NCBI GenBank assembly: GCA_029248265.1
Contig: JAQWJQ010000224.1
Coordinates: 1 to 64,000 of the forward strand
Direction of reading: 5' to 3'
DNA: 64,000 bases
Source: Planctomycetota bacterium
GTDB lineage: Bacteria > Planctomycetota > UBA1135 > GCA-002686595
Below, in pieces: positions 29,737-38,213 of this stretch. Both the position numbers and the translations under genes were made by a program. Position 1 is the first letter of the stretch; each line of letters begins with the position of its first letter. The notes under the pieces were generated by a model. The model was not told the origin of the DNA, searched no databases, and was given only the letters and a program-made list of their open reading frames with translations.

Positions 29737-30727
29737 CGTCCGCGGGGGCCAGGGACTCGAGGCGACCGAGGAAGCCCTCGGTGTCGCGATCCCGGAGCCA
29801 GCGCTCGCGACCCTCAGCGTCGCCCACGAGGCGCCCAGCCTCCCAGTACTTCAGCAGCTGCTTGACGCGACCGACGGCCGCCCGGCGGGGGGCGCCGAGG
29901 GACTGGAGGACGCACGCGTATTCATGGAGGAAGGCGGCGGCCTCGGTGAGCGGGACGTCCCGACCGGAGAAGATCCAGGGGTCGCGCAGGGCGCCGCGAC
30001 CGACCATGACAAAGGCGCACCCGGTCTCCTGCCGCATGCGCTCGAGGTCGGAGTGCAACCAGGCGCTGCCGTTCCCCGCGACAGGAATAGAGACCGCCTC
30101 CACGGCCCGGCGGATGCGGGACCAGTGGACCTCCTCCTGGTAGCCCTCTCGGCGAGTCCTGCAGTGGATGGTGAGCATCGACGCGCCCCCTGCCTCGGCG
30201 GCCCTCGCCAGCACCTCCACGTCTCGGTCATGGTCGAAGCCGGCGCGGATCTTGGCCGTGACCGGGGTGCGCCCGTCGACGCCCTCGACCGCCGCTCGGA
30301 CCGTGGCCTCCACACCGCTCGGGTTCTTGAGGGCGGCGGCACCGGCGCAGCCCTTGAGCGCGCCGCGGGCGGGGCAGCCGAAGTTGAGGTCGAGGACCGG
30401 GACGCCCAGCTCCGCGGCGTGGGCGGCGGAGCCCGTGAGGCATCCCAGGTCGCTCCCCATGAGCTGAATGCCCACGGGGATCGAGAACCTGCGGGGGCCC
30501 AGGTGCTTGTGCATCTCTCGCTTGGCGACGGGGCGGTCGATCACGCGCACGAACTCGGTGAAGGCGCCGCCCAGGTCTGTCGGGGCGTGGCGGGCGAGGA
30601 CGATGTCCCGGAACGACGGCGCCGTGACGCCCTCCATGGGCGCGAGCAGCCACCTAGAGGTGAAGGGCAGGCCCTCCACGACGGGGGCTGCGGGCGCGGG
30701 AGCGCCCTTGGTTGCGGCGGGGTTCAC
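29729..30727 (-). CDS. tRNA-dihydrouridine synthase
   Basis: Flavoenzyme that reduces uridines in the tRNA D- or other loops. 332 residues, GTG start. FMN-binding LLAPMEGVTAPSFRD, the catalytic cysteine in LDLNFGCPARGALKGCAG, TAKIRAGFDHD, and the His of LTIHCRTRREGYQ are all present, as is VMVGRGALRDPWIF. The C-terminal helix GRVKQLLKYW resembles the DusC branch, but I leave the subfamily open. TAAACT lies 7 nt upstream of the start. Confidence 0.94.
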   Translation of the reverse strand: MNPAATKGAPAPAAPVVEGLPFTSRWLLAPMEGVTAPSFRDIVLARHAPTDLGGAFTEFVRVIDRPVAKREMHKHLGPRRFSIPVGIQLMGSDLGCLTGSAAHAAELGVPVLDLNFGCPARGALKGCAGAAALKNPSGVEATVRAAVEGVDGRTPVTAKIRAGFDHDRDVEVLARAAEAGGASMLTIHCRTRREGYQEEVHWSRIRRAVEAVSIPVAGNGSAWLHSDLERMRQETGCAFVMVGRGALRDPWIFSGRDVPLTEAAAFLHEYACVLQSLGAPRRAAVGRVKQLLKYWEAGRLVGDAEGRERWLRDRDTEGFLGRLESLAPADVS

Positions 30728-30734
30728 GGGGCGG

Positions 30735-30740
30735 AGTTTA
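30735..30740 (-). promoter_or_regulatory. TAAACT -10-like element, leaderless spacing
   Basis: On the minus strand TAAACT, CCGCCCC (7 nt), then the GTG start of the dus gene. Confidence 0.4.
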
Positions 30741-30795
30741 GTGGCTGCGCGCTGTCGAGGGGGGAGAGTGAGGGCGTGAGCGACCGCCCGTCTCT

Positions 30796-30801
30796 TAGAC
30801 T
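30796..30801 (+). promoter_or_regulatory. TAGACT -10 element, leaderless spacing
   Basis: TAGACT, GGGTGC (6 nt), then the ATG at 30808. It has the same hexamer and spacing as the DUF1080 gene. Confidence 0.45.
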
Positions 30802-30807
30802 GGGTGC

Positions 30808-31860
30808 ATGTGGCTCAACGAGAACCTGCAGCCGGGCGACTGGCAGGGCACATTCCCCGACATCGACGTGGCGGCCGCGGCGGGACGTATCCGGGAGGTG
30901 CTGCTGCCGACGCCCCTGGTGTGTCTGCCCGGATCGGTCCCCGGCGCATTGGACCTGCGGGGCAAGCTCGAGAACCGGCAGCAGACCGGCTCATTCAAGG
31001 CCCGCGGGGCGCTGAACAACATGCTTCGGCTCACAGACGAGGAGCGCGCGCGCGGCGTCGTGGCCTCCAGCTCGGGCAACCATGGTCGGGCGCTGGCCTG
31101 GGCCGCTCGGAGGGTGGGGGTCCCGGCCACCGTGGTCATGCCGGAGGACGCCTACCCGAACAAGATCGAGGCCTGCCGCGAGGAGCAGGCCGAGGTGGTG
31201 CTGGCCGCCGATCGCTGGCAGGCGGACGTGGTGGCGGAGCAGCTCGCTGGCGAGGGCCGGCTCTGGGTGCACCCTTACGACCGACCGGGCACCGTCGAGG
31301 GGGCGGGGACCGTCGGGCTCGAGCTCGCGTCGGACTGGCCCGAGGTCGAGGTCGTGATCATGTGCATCGGCGGGGGCGGGCTGAGCGCGGGCTCCGCGCT
31401 GGCCCTGCGTCGGGAGCTGGGGGAGGAGGTCGTGCTGCTGGGCGCCGAGCCCACCGGCGCCGCGGCCATGGTGGCCGCGCAGCGAGAGGGGAAGAGCGTC
31501 CACCTGGACACCATCACCAGCCAGGTCCAGGGCCTCACGACCACCTACGCGGGCCACCTCAACGTGGACCTCTGCCGCGCGACCCTCGACGGGATCCTGA
31601 CGGTGGACGATGACGCGATCTACGCCGCTCAGCGGCGGCTCGTGAACGACGACGCCGGGTGCGGCTGGGTGGCGGAGGTCGTCGAGCCCGCGGGCGCGGC
31701 GGCCTACGCCGCGGCGCTCTCCACCGACTTCTGCGATCTGGTGAGCGCGGCGCGGACGCGCCGCGGGCTCTCCACCGAGCCGCGGGGAGCGATGCGGGTC
31801 GCGGTCACCATCTCGGGGGGCAACCCCGCCCCCGCGCAGCTCGCGGAGCAGCGAGCGTGA
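30808..31860 (+). CDS. PLP-dependent threonine/serine dehydratase-like enzyme
   Basis: 350 residues of the fold-type II family. The Schiff-base lysine is in QQTGSFKARGALNNM, the phosphate-site Asn in SSSGNHGRALAWAA, and the glycine loop is CIGGGGLSAG. VVMPEDAYPNKIEACREEQAEV follows the IlvA/TdcB/serine racemase pattern. There is no C-terminal ACT regulatory domain, so a catabolic rather than feedback-inhibited biosynthetic enzyme is more likely. It overlaps the following lipoprotein gene (GTGA). Confidence 0.92.
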   Translation: MWLNENLQPGDWQGTFPDIDVAAAAGRIREVLLPTPLVCLPGSVPGALDLRGKLENRQQTGSFKARGALNNMLRLTDEERARGVVASSSGNHGRALAWAARRVGVPATVVMPEDAYPNKIEACREEQAEVVLAADRWQADVVAEQLAGEGRLWVHPYDRPGTVEGAGTVGLELASDWPEVEVVIMCIGGGGLSAGSALALRRELGEEVVLLGAEPTGAAAMVAAQREGKSVHLDTITSQVQGLTTTYAGHLNVDLCRATLDGILTVDDDAIYAAQRRLVNDDAGCGWVAEVVEPAGAAAYAAALSTDFCDLVSAARTRRGLSTEPRGAMRVAVTISGGNPAPAQLAEQRA

Positions 31861-34034
31861 GGCTGCGCCTCGGACTCCTGTCGGTGGTGCTCGCCGCGAG
31901 CTGCGGCGGTGGGGGCGACGGCGAGGTGAAGCGGCCCCCGGCGAAGGCCTGGGGCCTGCCGGGCGGCGTGGCTGCGGCTGGACTGGATGAGGAGCTGCGG
32001 GCCTCGAGCGACTGCGTGCTGATGCTCGTGCTCGACGGCGTCTCCCGCGCGGACCTGGAGCGGGACGACCTCGAGCTCCCGAACCTCGAGTCTCTGGCCG
32101 CCGGCGCGGTCCGCTACCGGGACGCGGTCGCGGTCTCCACGGGCGGGAACTCCGGGCTCGCCTCCCTGCTCACCGGCCGGTACCCGCCCGAGCACGGCGT
32201 CGGCTCCATGCGCACGCCCATGTTCGCCCGGCTCTCGGAGGAGGAGCGCACCCTGGCCGAGGGCTTCCACGAACTGGGCTGGCGGACCGTGGCCTCCCTG
32301 GCCGAGGCGCGGCAGTCCCGCGGGATCTCCGGCTTCCAGCAGGGGTTCGACGGGTTCGATGCGCCGCGCCCTGGAGAGGCCGCACGCGACGCCCTCGGCG
32401 TCTCCATCGGCGCCCGTGACCTCCTGGCGGGGCCGCTCCTCGAGCCCGGCCTCGGGGTCTTCGGCCTGGTGGTCTTTGGGGCGCCGCTGGGGCCGGCCAA
32501 GGCGGACCCCGAACAGCTCATGGGCGCGGCGCCGCTGATCGGCGAGCGCCTCGCCTCCGTCGCGGCGGAGCGAGCGGAGGTGGCGCGGGAGCTGCAGCGG
32601 CTGGATGGGACGGCCGAGGCGGCCCGGGAGCTCGTCCGCATGCTCGGCCGGGCGCGGGGGAGCGACGCGTGGGAGCTGCTCGAGCGCGCCGTTCGGGACG
32701 CGCAACTGCTGGAGATCGATCGCGCGGTGGGGCGGCTGCTGGAGCAGGTGGAGGTCGCTGGCCGCGGCGAAGACTGCACCGTGGTCCTCTGCGCCACCCG
32801 CGGTCTCCTCCGCCGGCCGACGGAGCTCACCGTGGGTCGACGCTTCGCGACGGAGCTGCTCGATGTCCCGCTTTGGATCCGGTGGGCGCGGGGCCAGGGG
32901 AGCGAGGCGCCGGTGGTCGAGACCGCCTCGGTGCTCGAGTCCAGCCGCGCGCTGGATCGCGCCTTCGATCTGGGCTTGGAGCCCTCGTCCTACCCTTCGG
33001 TGGGGTCGGCCTACACCTCCTCCGCTGGCCTCGACGCCCACGCCTTCGTGGCGCCGGACCGACAGGAGGAGCGACTGGGGATTCAGTCCAAGGCGCAGGT
33101 CTTCGATCGCGCGGGAGGGGTGTCGACCCTGGAGCTTCGCCCCTTGCTCCACGACGACCCGTTCCGGGCTTACACCAGCCTCCCGGAGCTCGAGTTCTGG
33201 TGGACCGGCGGCGAGGAGCCTCCGGCCGTGCGCTGGGAGAGCGGCGCGCACCTCGCGCTCGACCTTCAGGCCGGCGGCGAAGCGCCGGCGCGAAAGGGCC
33301 GCCTGACGTTCGATCCCTCGGGCCGGGGGGCGGCGTGGGGGCGACTTCGACTCGGTGACCGCGGGGCCTCACTACGTGTCTCCCTTGAACCCCGGCGCCG
33401 CGGGGCCAAGGCGTCCGGCGCCCCCGTCCCGGACGCCGTGCTCCTGGGCGGAACCACGCTGGCGCAAGGGTCGACGCTCTATCTCCAGGGCGGGGGGGGC
33501 GAGGCCGTCGATCCGGAGGCGTCGCAGGGGCCTCGGCTTCGGCTCGAGAAGGAACGCAGCGTCTGGTGGCGGGCCCGGGTGGAGGGTGCGGGGCCCGCAG
33601 AGGTGCTGGTTGGATGCTGGCCGCCCCGGGATCTCTGGGACGGGCTGGAGGTCGAGGCCTCCGCGCCGGTCCGGCGTGTCGAGGTCCCCGGCCGCCCGGA
33701 CCTGGCGAAGCTGGTGGGCGATGCGCCGTTCGACTTCGCGGTCCGCAAGGAGGCCCGGGAGCGGTTCGCCCTCAGCTGCTCGGTGGGAGGGAGTGACCTG
33801 GCGCCCGACCGGATCTCGGTGGACGGCGAGGGCCTCGGGGGGCCCGACGGGTTCGCGTTCCGCCTGGACCACTGGAGGGTGCCGCCGAAGCGGCCTGGCC
33901 CCAACGTGGAGGACCTGGGGGACGGAGTGCTGTACATCAGGGAACGAGAGGGGCACCCCACGTCCCCGCGGGTGAGCGAGGGCTTCACCCTCGACCAGCT
34001 GCGCTTCCTACGCACGCTGCCCCTGGGCGAGTAG
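31857..34034 (+). CDS. Sulfatase-like lipoprotein lacking catalytic residues
   Basis: 725 residues from the GTG overlapping the preceding stop; the track start at 31659 lies inside the upstream gene. Signal peptide with lipobox Cys16 (VVLAASC). Residues about 48-130 align by eye with the sulfatase/alkaline phosphatase fold: LMLVLDGVSRADL, then SGLASLLTGRYPPEHGV, matching C-x-P-x-R-x-x-L-L-T-G-x-Y-P. The formylglycine Cys/Ser, Pro and Arg are replaced (Gly, Ser, Leu), the N-terminal Asp pair is reduced to one, and the later D-H motif reads CATRGLLRRP. It is thus a pseudo-enzyme by sequence. The C-terminal half is beta-rich and unassigned. Confidence 0.82.
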   Translation: MRLRLGLLSVVLAASCGGGGDGEVKRPPAKAWGLPGGVAAAGLDEELRASSDCVLMLVLDGVSRADLERDDLELPNLESLAAGAVRYRDAVAVSTGGNSGLASLLTGRYPPEHGVGSMRTPMFARLSEEERTLAEGFHELGWRTVASLAEARQSRGISGFQQGFDGFDAPRPGEAARDALGVSIGARDLLAGPLLEPGLGVFGLVVFGAPLGPAKADPEQLMGAAPLIGERLASVAAERAEVARELQRLDGTAEAARELVRMLGRARGSDAWELLERAVRDAQLLEIDRAVGRLLEQVEVAGRGEDCTVVLCATRGLLRRPTELTVGRRFATELLDVPLWIRWARGQGSEAPVVETASVLESSRALDRAFDLGLEPSSYPSVGSAYTSSAGLDAHAFVAPDRQEERLGIQSKAQVFDRAGGVSTLELRPLLHDDPFRAYTSLPELEFWWTGGEEPPAVRWESGAHLALDLQAGGEAPARKGRLTFDPSGRGAAWGRLRLGDRGASLRVSLEPRRRGAKASGAPVPDAVLLGGTTLAQGSTLYLQGGGGEAVDPEASQGPRLRLEKERSVWWRARVEGAGPAEVLVGCWPPRDLWDGLEVEASAPVRRVEVPGRPDLAKLVGDAPFDFAVRKEARERFALSCSVGGSDLAPDRISVDGEGLGGPDGFAFRLDHWRVPPKRPGPNVEDLGDGVLYIREREGHPTSPRVSEGFTLDQLRFLRTLPLGE

Positions 34035-34037
34035 TCT
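34032..34037 (+). promoter_or_regulatory. TAGTCT -10-like element before trmJ
   Basis: TAGTCT, starting with the stop codon of the upstream gene, lies 7 nt before the GTG start of trmJ. Confidence 0.3.
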
Positions 34038-34044
34038 CTGCCCC

Positions 34045-34848
34045 GTGAAGCGCATCATCCTCTGTCGACCCGCCGGCCCCCGCAATGTGGGCGCCGTCCT
34101 CCGCGCGGCCCTGAACTTTGGTCCGGCCGAGGTCGTGATCAAGGGGCTCGGCCGCCCGTCGCTGTTGGTCCACCCTGACTTCGACCTCATGTCCCACGGC
34201 GGCGAGGACGCCAGGTCCGCCATCAAGGTGGTCGAGACCATGGAGGAGGCCCTCGAGGGCTGCCACCACGCGGTGGCCTTCACCGCCCGCGCGAGGAAGA
34301 AGGAGCGGCGGGTGAACTGGCGCGAGCGCGCGCCGGAGCTCGCGCCCATGGGCGACGACGGGGAGCAGCGGCTGGCGCTGATCTTCGGCAGCGAGGAGAG
34401 CGGGTTGACCCGCGAGGAGGCGGCGGTGGCGCAGGAGCTGGCCCACCTCCGCACGGCCCCCGAGCACACTTCCCTCAACCTCGCCCAGGCGGTGACGGTG
34501 GTGCTGCACAGCCTGTTCACCGGGGACGAGGTGCACCAGCGAGAGCCCAAGCCCAAGCGCCTAGATCAGCGGGAGCGGACGTTCCTGAAGGAGCGGATGA
34601 CCGAGGTGCTCGCGGGGCAGGTGGCGTTCACGGAGTCAGCCGCGAAGGACATCACCGGCGCAATCGAGCGCATGGTCACCCGTGCGCCGCTCGAGCCGCG
34701 CGATGCCCGTGCGTGGCACATCATCCTCCGGTCCCTCGGCTCGTCCGCGACGCCGTCTGGATTCGGCCTCGCGGAGCAGCCCAAGGACGCAAGGCGCCGT
34801 GACGCGCTCGAACGAAACGAGCGGCGCCGCGGCGATAAGGACACCTGA
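34045..34848 (+). CDS. trmJ: TrmJ-like tRNA 2'-O-methyltransferase (SPOUT)
   Basis: 267 residues. Motif 1 of the SpoU/TrmH class is RPAGPRNVGAVLRAALNFG, motif 2 is LIFGSEESGLTREEAA, and motif 3 is TSLNLAQAVTVVLHSLF; these form the trefoil knot that binds S-adenosylmethionine. Length and the C-terminal helical extension with RERTFLKERMTEVL fit TrmJ, which methylates position 32 in the anticodon loop. GTG start, no ribosome-binding site. The closing residues are strongly basic. Confidence 0.9.
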   Translation: MKRIILCRPAGPRNVGAVLRAALNFGPAEVVIKGLGRPSLLVHPDFDLMSHGGEDARSAIKVVETMEEALEGCHHAVAFTARARKKERRVNWRERAPELAPMGDDGEQRLALIFGSEESGLTREEAAVAQELAHLRTAPEHTSLNLAQAVTVVLHSLFTGDEVHQREPKPKRLDQRERTFLKERMTEVLAGQVAFTESAAKDITGAIERMVTRAPLEPRDARAWHIILRSLGSSATPSGFGLAEQPKDARRRDALERNERRRGDKDT

Positions 34849-35021
34849 GGAGGCCGTGGCAGCGGCGCAGATTCGCCGGCGCGGGTGGTGCTTCGGGGCA
34901 GGGGCACCCGGCCGGGGCCGAGAAGGCAAGGAAGCGTCCGATCCTAAAGGCCCCAGGAGGCAGCGGCGACGGGCCCAGGCCACGGGCCTTGGCAGGGTCG
35001 TGCGAGATTGAGATCAGCACA

Positions 35022-35082
35022 TTTCGAATCGAAACGATGCGGACTCATTTGGGGGTGGAGGGCGGGCGCTGCGGCTTAGACT
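35022..35082 (+). promoter_or_regulatory. Palindrome and TAGACT -10 upstream of pduO
   Basis: TTTCG-AAT-CGAAA (35022-35034) is an interrupted palindrome suited to a dimeric regulator. TAGACT (35077-35082) lies 12 nt before the ATG. I looked for a cobalamin riboswitch in the 246-nt gap and saw no B12-box-like sequence. Confidence 0.35.
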
Positions 35083-35094
35083 CTCAGCCGAACG

Positions 35095-35661
35095 ATGGTC
35101 CACCTCAGCCGTATCTACACCAAGTCAGGCGACTCCGGCACGACCCAGTTGGGCGACGGGTCCACTCTCCCCAAGCACCACCTACGGGTGTCCGCCTACG
35201 GAAACATCGACGAGCTCAATAGCGTGATTGGGCTTATGTTGGTCCAAGGCGTCGAGGAGGCTGCCGCCGCCCGGCTCCGGCAGATTCAGAACGATCTGTT
35301 CGATGTTGGTTCGGATCTCTGCGTTCCTGGTGAGGCCGGGGAGAAGCTCCGGATCACGGCGGTCTACGCCGAGCGACTCGAGGCTTGGATCGATGAGGTG
35401 AACGAGACCCTCGAGCCGATCAATTCTTTCGTGCTCCCCGGCGGCTCCTCTGTCGCCGCGTGGCTCCACCTTGCTCGGACGGTCTGCCGGCGCACGGAGC
35501 GCTCCATTGTCGAGCTCTTTGCTCGGGAAGAGGGCGGGCGCGTCAACGGCGAGGTCCTGAAGTACGTGAACCGGCTCTCAGATCTCTTCTTCGTCCTCGC
35601 GCGCGAGGCCAACGATCAAGGGCGGGGCGACGTGCTCTGGGTCCCCGGACAGAACGGTTAA
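35095..35661 (+). CDS. pduO: Cob(I)alamin adenosyltransferase, PduO type
   Basis: Makes adenosylcobalamin from ATP and cob(I)alamin. 188 residues. The ATP-binding N-terminus IYTKSGDSGTTQLGDGS, then YGNIDELNSVIG, the ARTVCRRTERSIV helix with its catalytic Arg residues, and YVNRLSDLFFVLAREAN are the standard PduO marks. Implies the cell uses or salvages cobalamin; a radical SAM protein with a possible B12-type domain lies at 60579. Confidence 0.95.
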   Translation: MVHLSRIYTKSGDSGTTQLGDGSTLPKHHLRVSAYGNIDELNSVIGLMLVQGVEEAAAARLRQIQNDLFDVGSDLCVPGEAGEKLRITAVYAERLEAWIDEVNETLEPINSFVLPGGSSVAAWLHLARTVCRRTERSIVELFAREEGGRVNGEVLKYVNRLSDLFFVLAREANDQGRGDVLWVPGQNG

Positions 35662-35710
35662 CGGCCAGGCGCTCCCCTCCGGGCAGCGCGGTCGCCTGAA
35701 CCACCCTCTC

Positions 35711-36328
35711 ATGGGCTTTCCACTGGATCACCAGACCCCCGAAGGCTGGGTCGCCCTCGTGGAGCAGGAGCCTACGCGGCTACTGGAAGACCACGCGCAC
35801 TGCGAGCTGAAGGCGGCCTCCTCAGCTCACGCGCTCATCGCCAAGAACCCCGAGCGCACCGAGCTCGTCCAGGACCTCGCTGACATCGCGATCGAGGAGC
35901 TGGAGCACTTCAAGGTGGTCGTAGCAGAGCTTGAGGCTCGCGGCGGGCGCCTCGGGGAGCAGACCGAAAACCTCTACGCTGCAACCCTTCATCGCCGTTC
36001 AGCAAAGAGCCGCGAGAGCCTCGTGCTCGACCGGCTTGTGATTGCTCACCTGATCGAGGCCAGGAGCCTGGAGCGCTTTCATCTCTTGGCGGAACACTCC
36101 AGGGATGGTCGTCTGCGGGAGCTCTTCGCCGAACTTCTGCCCTCCGAGGCCGCGCACCAGGGCTTCTACGCGAAGGCCTCACGGAGCCTCTTCGGGCGCG
36201 CCCGTGCCGACGATCGCATCGCGTGCCTGCGGCAATTGGAGGGTGAGATCATGGCGTTCCTGCCCTTCTCGTACACGGTGCACTCCGGGATGGTTGGCGC
36301 GCCGGAGCTCGGTCAGGTAGAGCGTTGA
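35711..36328 (+). CDS. miaE: tRNA-(ms2io6A)-hydroxylase MiaE
   Basis: Di-iron mono-oxygenase that hydroxylates the isopentenyl group at tRNA position 37. 205 residues. The four-helix ferritin-like fold is marked by LLEDHAHCELKAASSAHALI, ADIAIEELEHFKVVV (E-x-x-H iron ligands), LVIAHLIEARSLERFHLLA and LPSEAAHQGFYAKA (second E-x-x-H). The presence of this O2-dependent enzyme suggests at least microaerobic growth. Overlaps the acylphosphatase ORF by TTGA. Confidence 0.94.
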   Translation: MGFPLDHQTPEGWVALVEQEPTRLLEDHAHCELKAASSAHALIAKNPERTELVQDLADIAIEELEHFKVVVAELEARGGRLGEQTENLYAATLHRRSAKSRESLVLDRLVIAHLIEARSLERFHLLAEHSRDGRLRELFAELLPSEAAHQGFYAKASRSLFGRARADDRIACLRQLEGEIMAFLPFSYTVHSGMVGAPELGQVER

Positions 36329-36606
36329 ACGAGCCTGGTATGGAGGCTCGCCTCGTTCGTCTGGGAGGCCGCGTGCAGGGCGTAGGTTTTCGCTGGCATG
36401 CTCGCCTGGAGGCGCGCGCGCTGCGGGTCGCCGGGTGGGTTCGGAATCTCGAGGACGGGGGGGTGGAGGCTCACTGCGAGGGGCACCCTGACCGGGTTGA
36501 GGAGTTCCTCGGATGGCTGGAGATGGGGCCCGCGGGCGCGCGAGTGGACTCCGTCGACGTTCGCCTGGCTGAAGTCCAGGGGCATGACGGCTTCGAGACT
36601 CGATGA
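36325..36606 (+). CDS. acyP: Acylphosphatase
   Basis: Hydrolyses acyl phosphates. Up to 93 residues. LGGRVQGVGFRWHARLEA carries the phosphate-binding loop and catalytic Arg, and VAGWVRNLEDGGVEAHCEG carries the catalytic Asn. The TTG start overlaps the miaE stop (TTGA) with AGGTAG upstream; ATG at 36340 (88 aa, MEARLVRLGG) is an equally good alternative. Confidence 0.92.
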   Translation: MNEPGMEARLVRLGGRVQGVGFRWHARLEARALRVAGWVRNLEDGGVEAHCEGHPDRVEEFLGWLEMGPAGARVDSVDVRLAEVQGHDGFETR

Positions 36607-36653
36607 GCCAGAGACGACCGCCTGCAGGTCGTGACCGGTGGCTCTTCGGGCTC

Positions 36654-36659
36654 TAGACT
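36654..36659 (+). promoter_or_regulatory. TAGACT -10 element before the selenoprotein gene
   Basis: TAGACT, CGGGGAC (7 nt), then the ATG at 36667. Suggests the Sec-containing gene has its own leaderless transcript despite following acyP closely. Confidence 0.45.
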
Positions 36660-36666
36660 CGGGGAC

Positions 36667-38211
36667 ATGAGACTCCGCGCCCCATGGTTGCTCCTCGTCG
36701 GGACCTTGCTCCAACTCGCCGCCACAGCGGCAGAGCCACAGGAGCTCAACTCCAAAAGCTGGAACACAGTGGGTGCGAGGCTCCCAGCAGTGGAACTCCC
36801 TCGGATCGACGGGCGCGGGAGCGTCGACCTCAGCACCTTACGCGGTCGGAAGCTGCTCCTGATCCACTTCGCCTCCTGGTGAGCGGGGTGCCGCAGAGAC
36901 GTGCCGGTCTGGTACGAGAGAGTGCGCCCTCTGGTCGAGGCTGGTGAGCTCCGGGTGGTTGGAATCGTGCAGGAACAGCACGCGGACCGCGCCCTGCTCT
37001 ACCAGCAGTGGCAGGAGTTGGACTTCCCGATCCTCTGGGACCCCTTCGGCGTCTGCGGGGTCACTGCGGTCCCCGATCTCACCGGCGTGGATGAGCACGG
37101 CGTCATCCGGATCGACCGGCCAGCGCCGAAGCAGTTCAAGGAGCAGTTTGTGGACGGGTTCGTGCGCCAGAGCTTCGAGGCTCCTGCAGAGGCGGCTCAT
37201 GACGCGACCGCCTTTCGGGTCAACGAGGTGGCGCGGCTCCGTGGTGGCCTCGCCCCAGCGCAGCGCGCCCTGCGAGCGGTGGCACGGCTGATGCTCGCGG
37301 GGCCAGGAGCTCGGACGATCGACGGAGAGGTCGAAGCCCTCACTTCTGCTGCCCGGTCCGGCACGGCGCAGGACCGATTTCGGGCGGGCGTAGGCCTTCG
37401 AATGCGCTTCGACGGTCCGCAGGCTCGGGCCGCTGACCTGCAGGGGTCCATCGATGCCTGGTTCTCAGCGCTCTTGGCTTCCCCGAACCAGTACATCTGG
37501 CGGCGCAGAATTCAGCAGTGGGGGCCGGCGCTGGACAAGCCGTACGCGTTCTACGACTGGGTCGAGCAAGCCCTCACCGAGGTGAGCGCCAGGGGGCAGG
37601 AGCCCGTCGAGTTACGGACCTCCCTTTCAGGAGCAGAGCGGGTCCTCGGCTCCCGGTCGATCCCTGTGCCGCGGCGTGGCCCCGTCGTCGAGCCAGATCC
37701 CGGAGCGCGCGTGGCCAGGGACCCAGGCACACTCGTCCGGTTGGAGCACGCGGTGGCGTTGAATACAGCATCGGCGGGTCCGAGGATCCGCATTCCGCGC
37801 GGGGCGCTGCGGCTTCACGTGGTGCTCCGCCCGCGGCCCGGCTCAAGTTGGCCCACGGATGCAGAGCCTCCGCGCCTCTGGCTGGAGCCGCAGGATGGCT
37901 GGATCGTATCGAGTCCGCTGGTGACCTTTGACGCACCCGGTCCCGGTGGAGAAGGGCGGCCTCTGATGGCCGACGTTGAGCTCTCCACGCCGCTCGTGAT
38001 CCCCGCACCACCTGACCCAGACGCCCCGCCTCCGTCGCCCACGGCGACCCTCCGTGGCTACGTCGTCTACTCCGTATGCGAGCCGGATGGGACCTGCGTG
38101 TTCCGCCGTCAAGAGTTGGAGGCCGTCGTGCGCTTTCCCGCTCCGCCGCCTCGCCACGGGGGCGAGCCTGACGGCGACGAGCCTGCGGGCACCGCGGACG
38201 AAGGCCGCTGA
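36667..38211 (+). CDS. Selenocysteine-containing TlpA/thioredoxin-like exported protein
   Basis: 514 residues with UGA (36880-36882) read as Sec72. ORF callers split it into 36631..36882 and 36901..38211, which are in the same frame. A signal peptide (LRAPWLLLVGTLLQLAATAA) is followed by a redoxin domain: VGARLPAVELPRIDGRG, LLLIHFASW-U-AGCRRDVPVW, VVGIVQEQHADRALLYQQW and FPILWDPFGVCGVTAVPDL. The UGA occupies the first Cys of the W-C-x-x-C motif of TlpA-like proteins, leaving Cys75 as resolving residue. After a helical middle, the last 150 residues contain PQDGWIVSSPLVTF and GYVVYSVCEPDGTC, suggestive of a DsbD-alpha-like domain. A bSECIS-like hairpin follows the UGA. Co-transcribed with DUF3187 (2-nt gap). 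The alternative, a nonsense mutation, is unlikely given the motif and hairpin. Confidence 0.9.
36900..36916 (+). promoter_or_regulatory. bSECIS-like hairpin
   Basis: CGUGCC (36900-36905) pairs with GGUACG (36911-36916), 6 bp including one G-U, with apical loop GGUCU. The stem begins 17 nt and the loop 23 nt after the UGA. The GGUCU loop matches the core of the E. coli fdhF SECIS loop and is identical to that of the SelW-like gene in this window. Confidence 0.8.
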
Positions 38212-38213
38212 GG

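Noticed and set aside
34849-35094. Cobalamin riboswitch upstream of pduO
   Set aside because: No B12-box-like sequence or matching fold elements seen by eye in the 246 nt.
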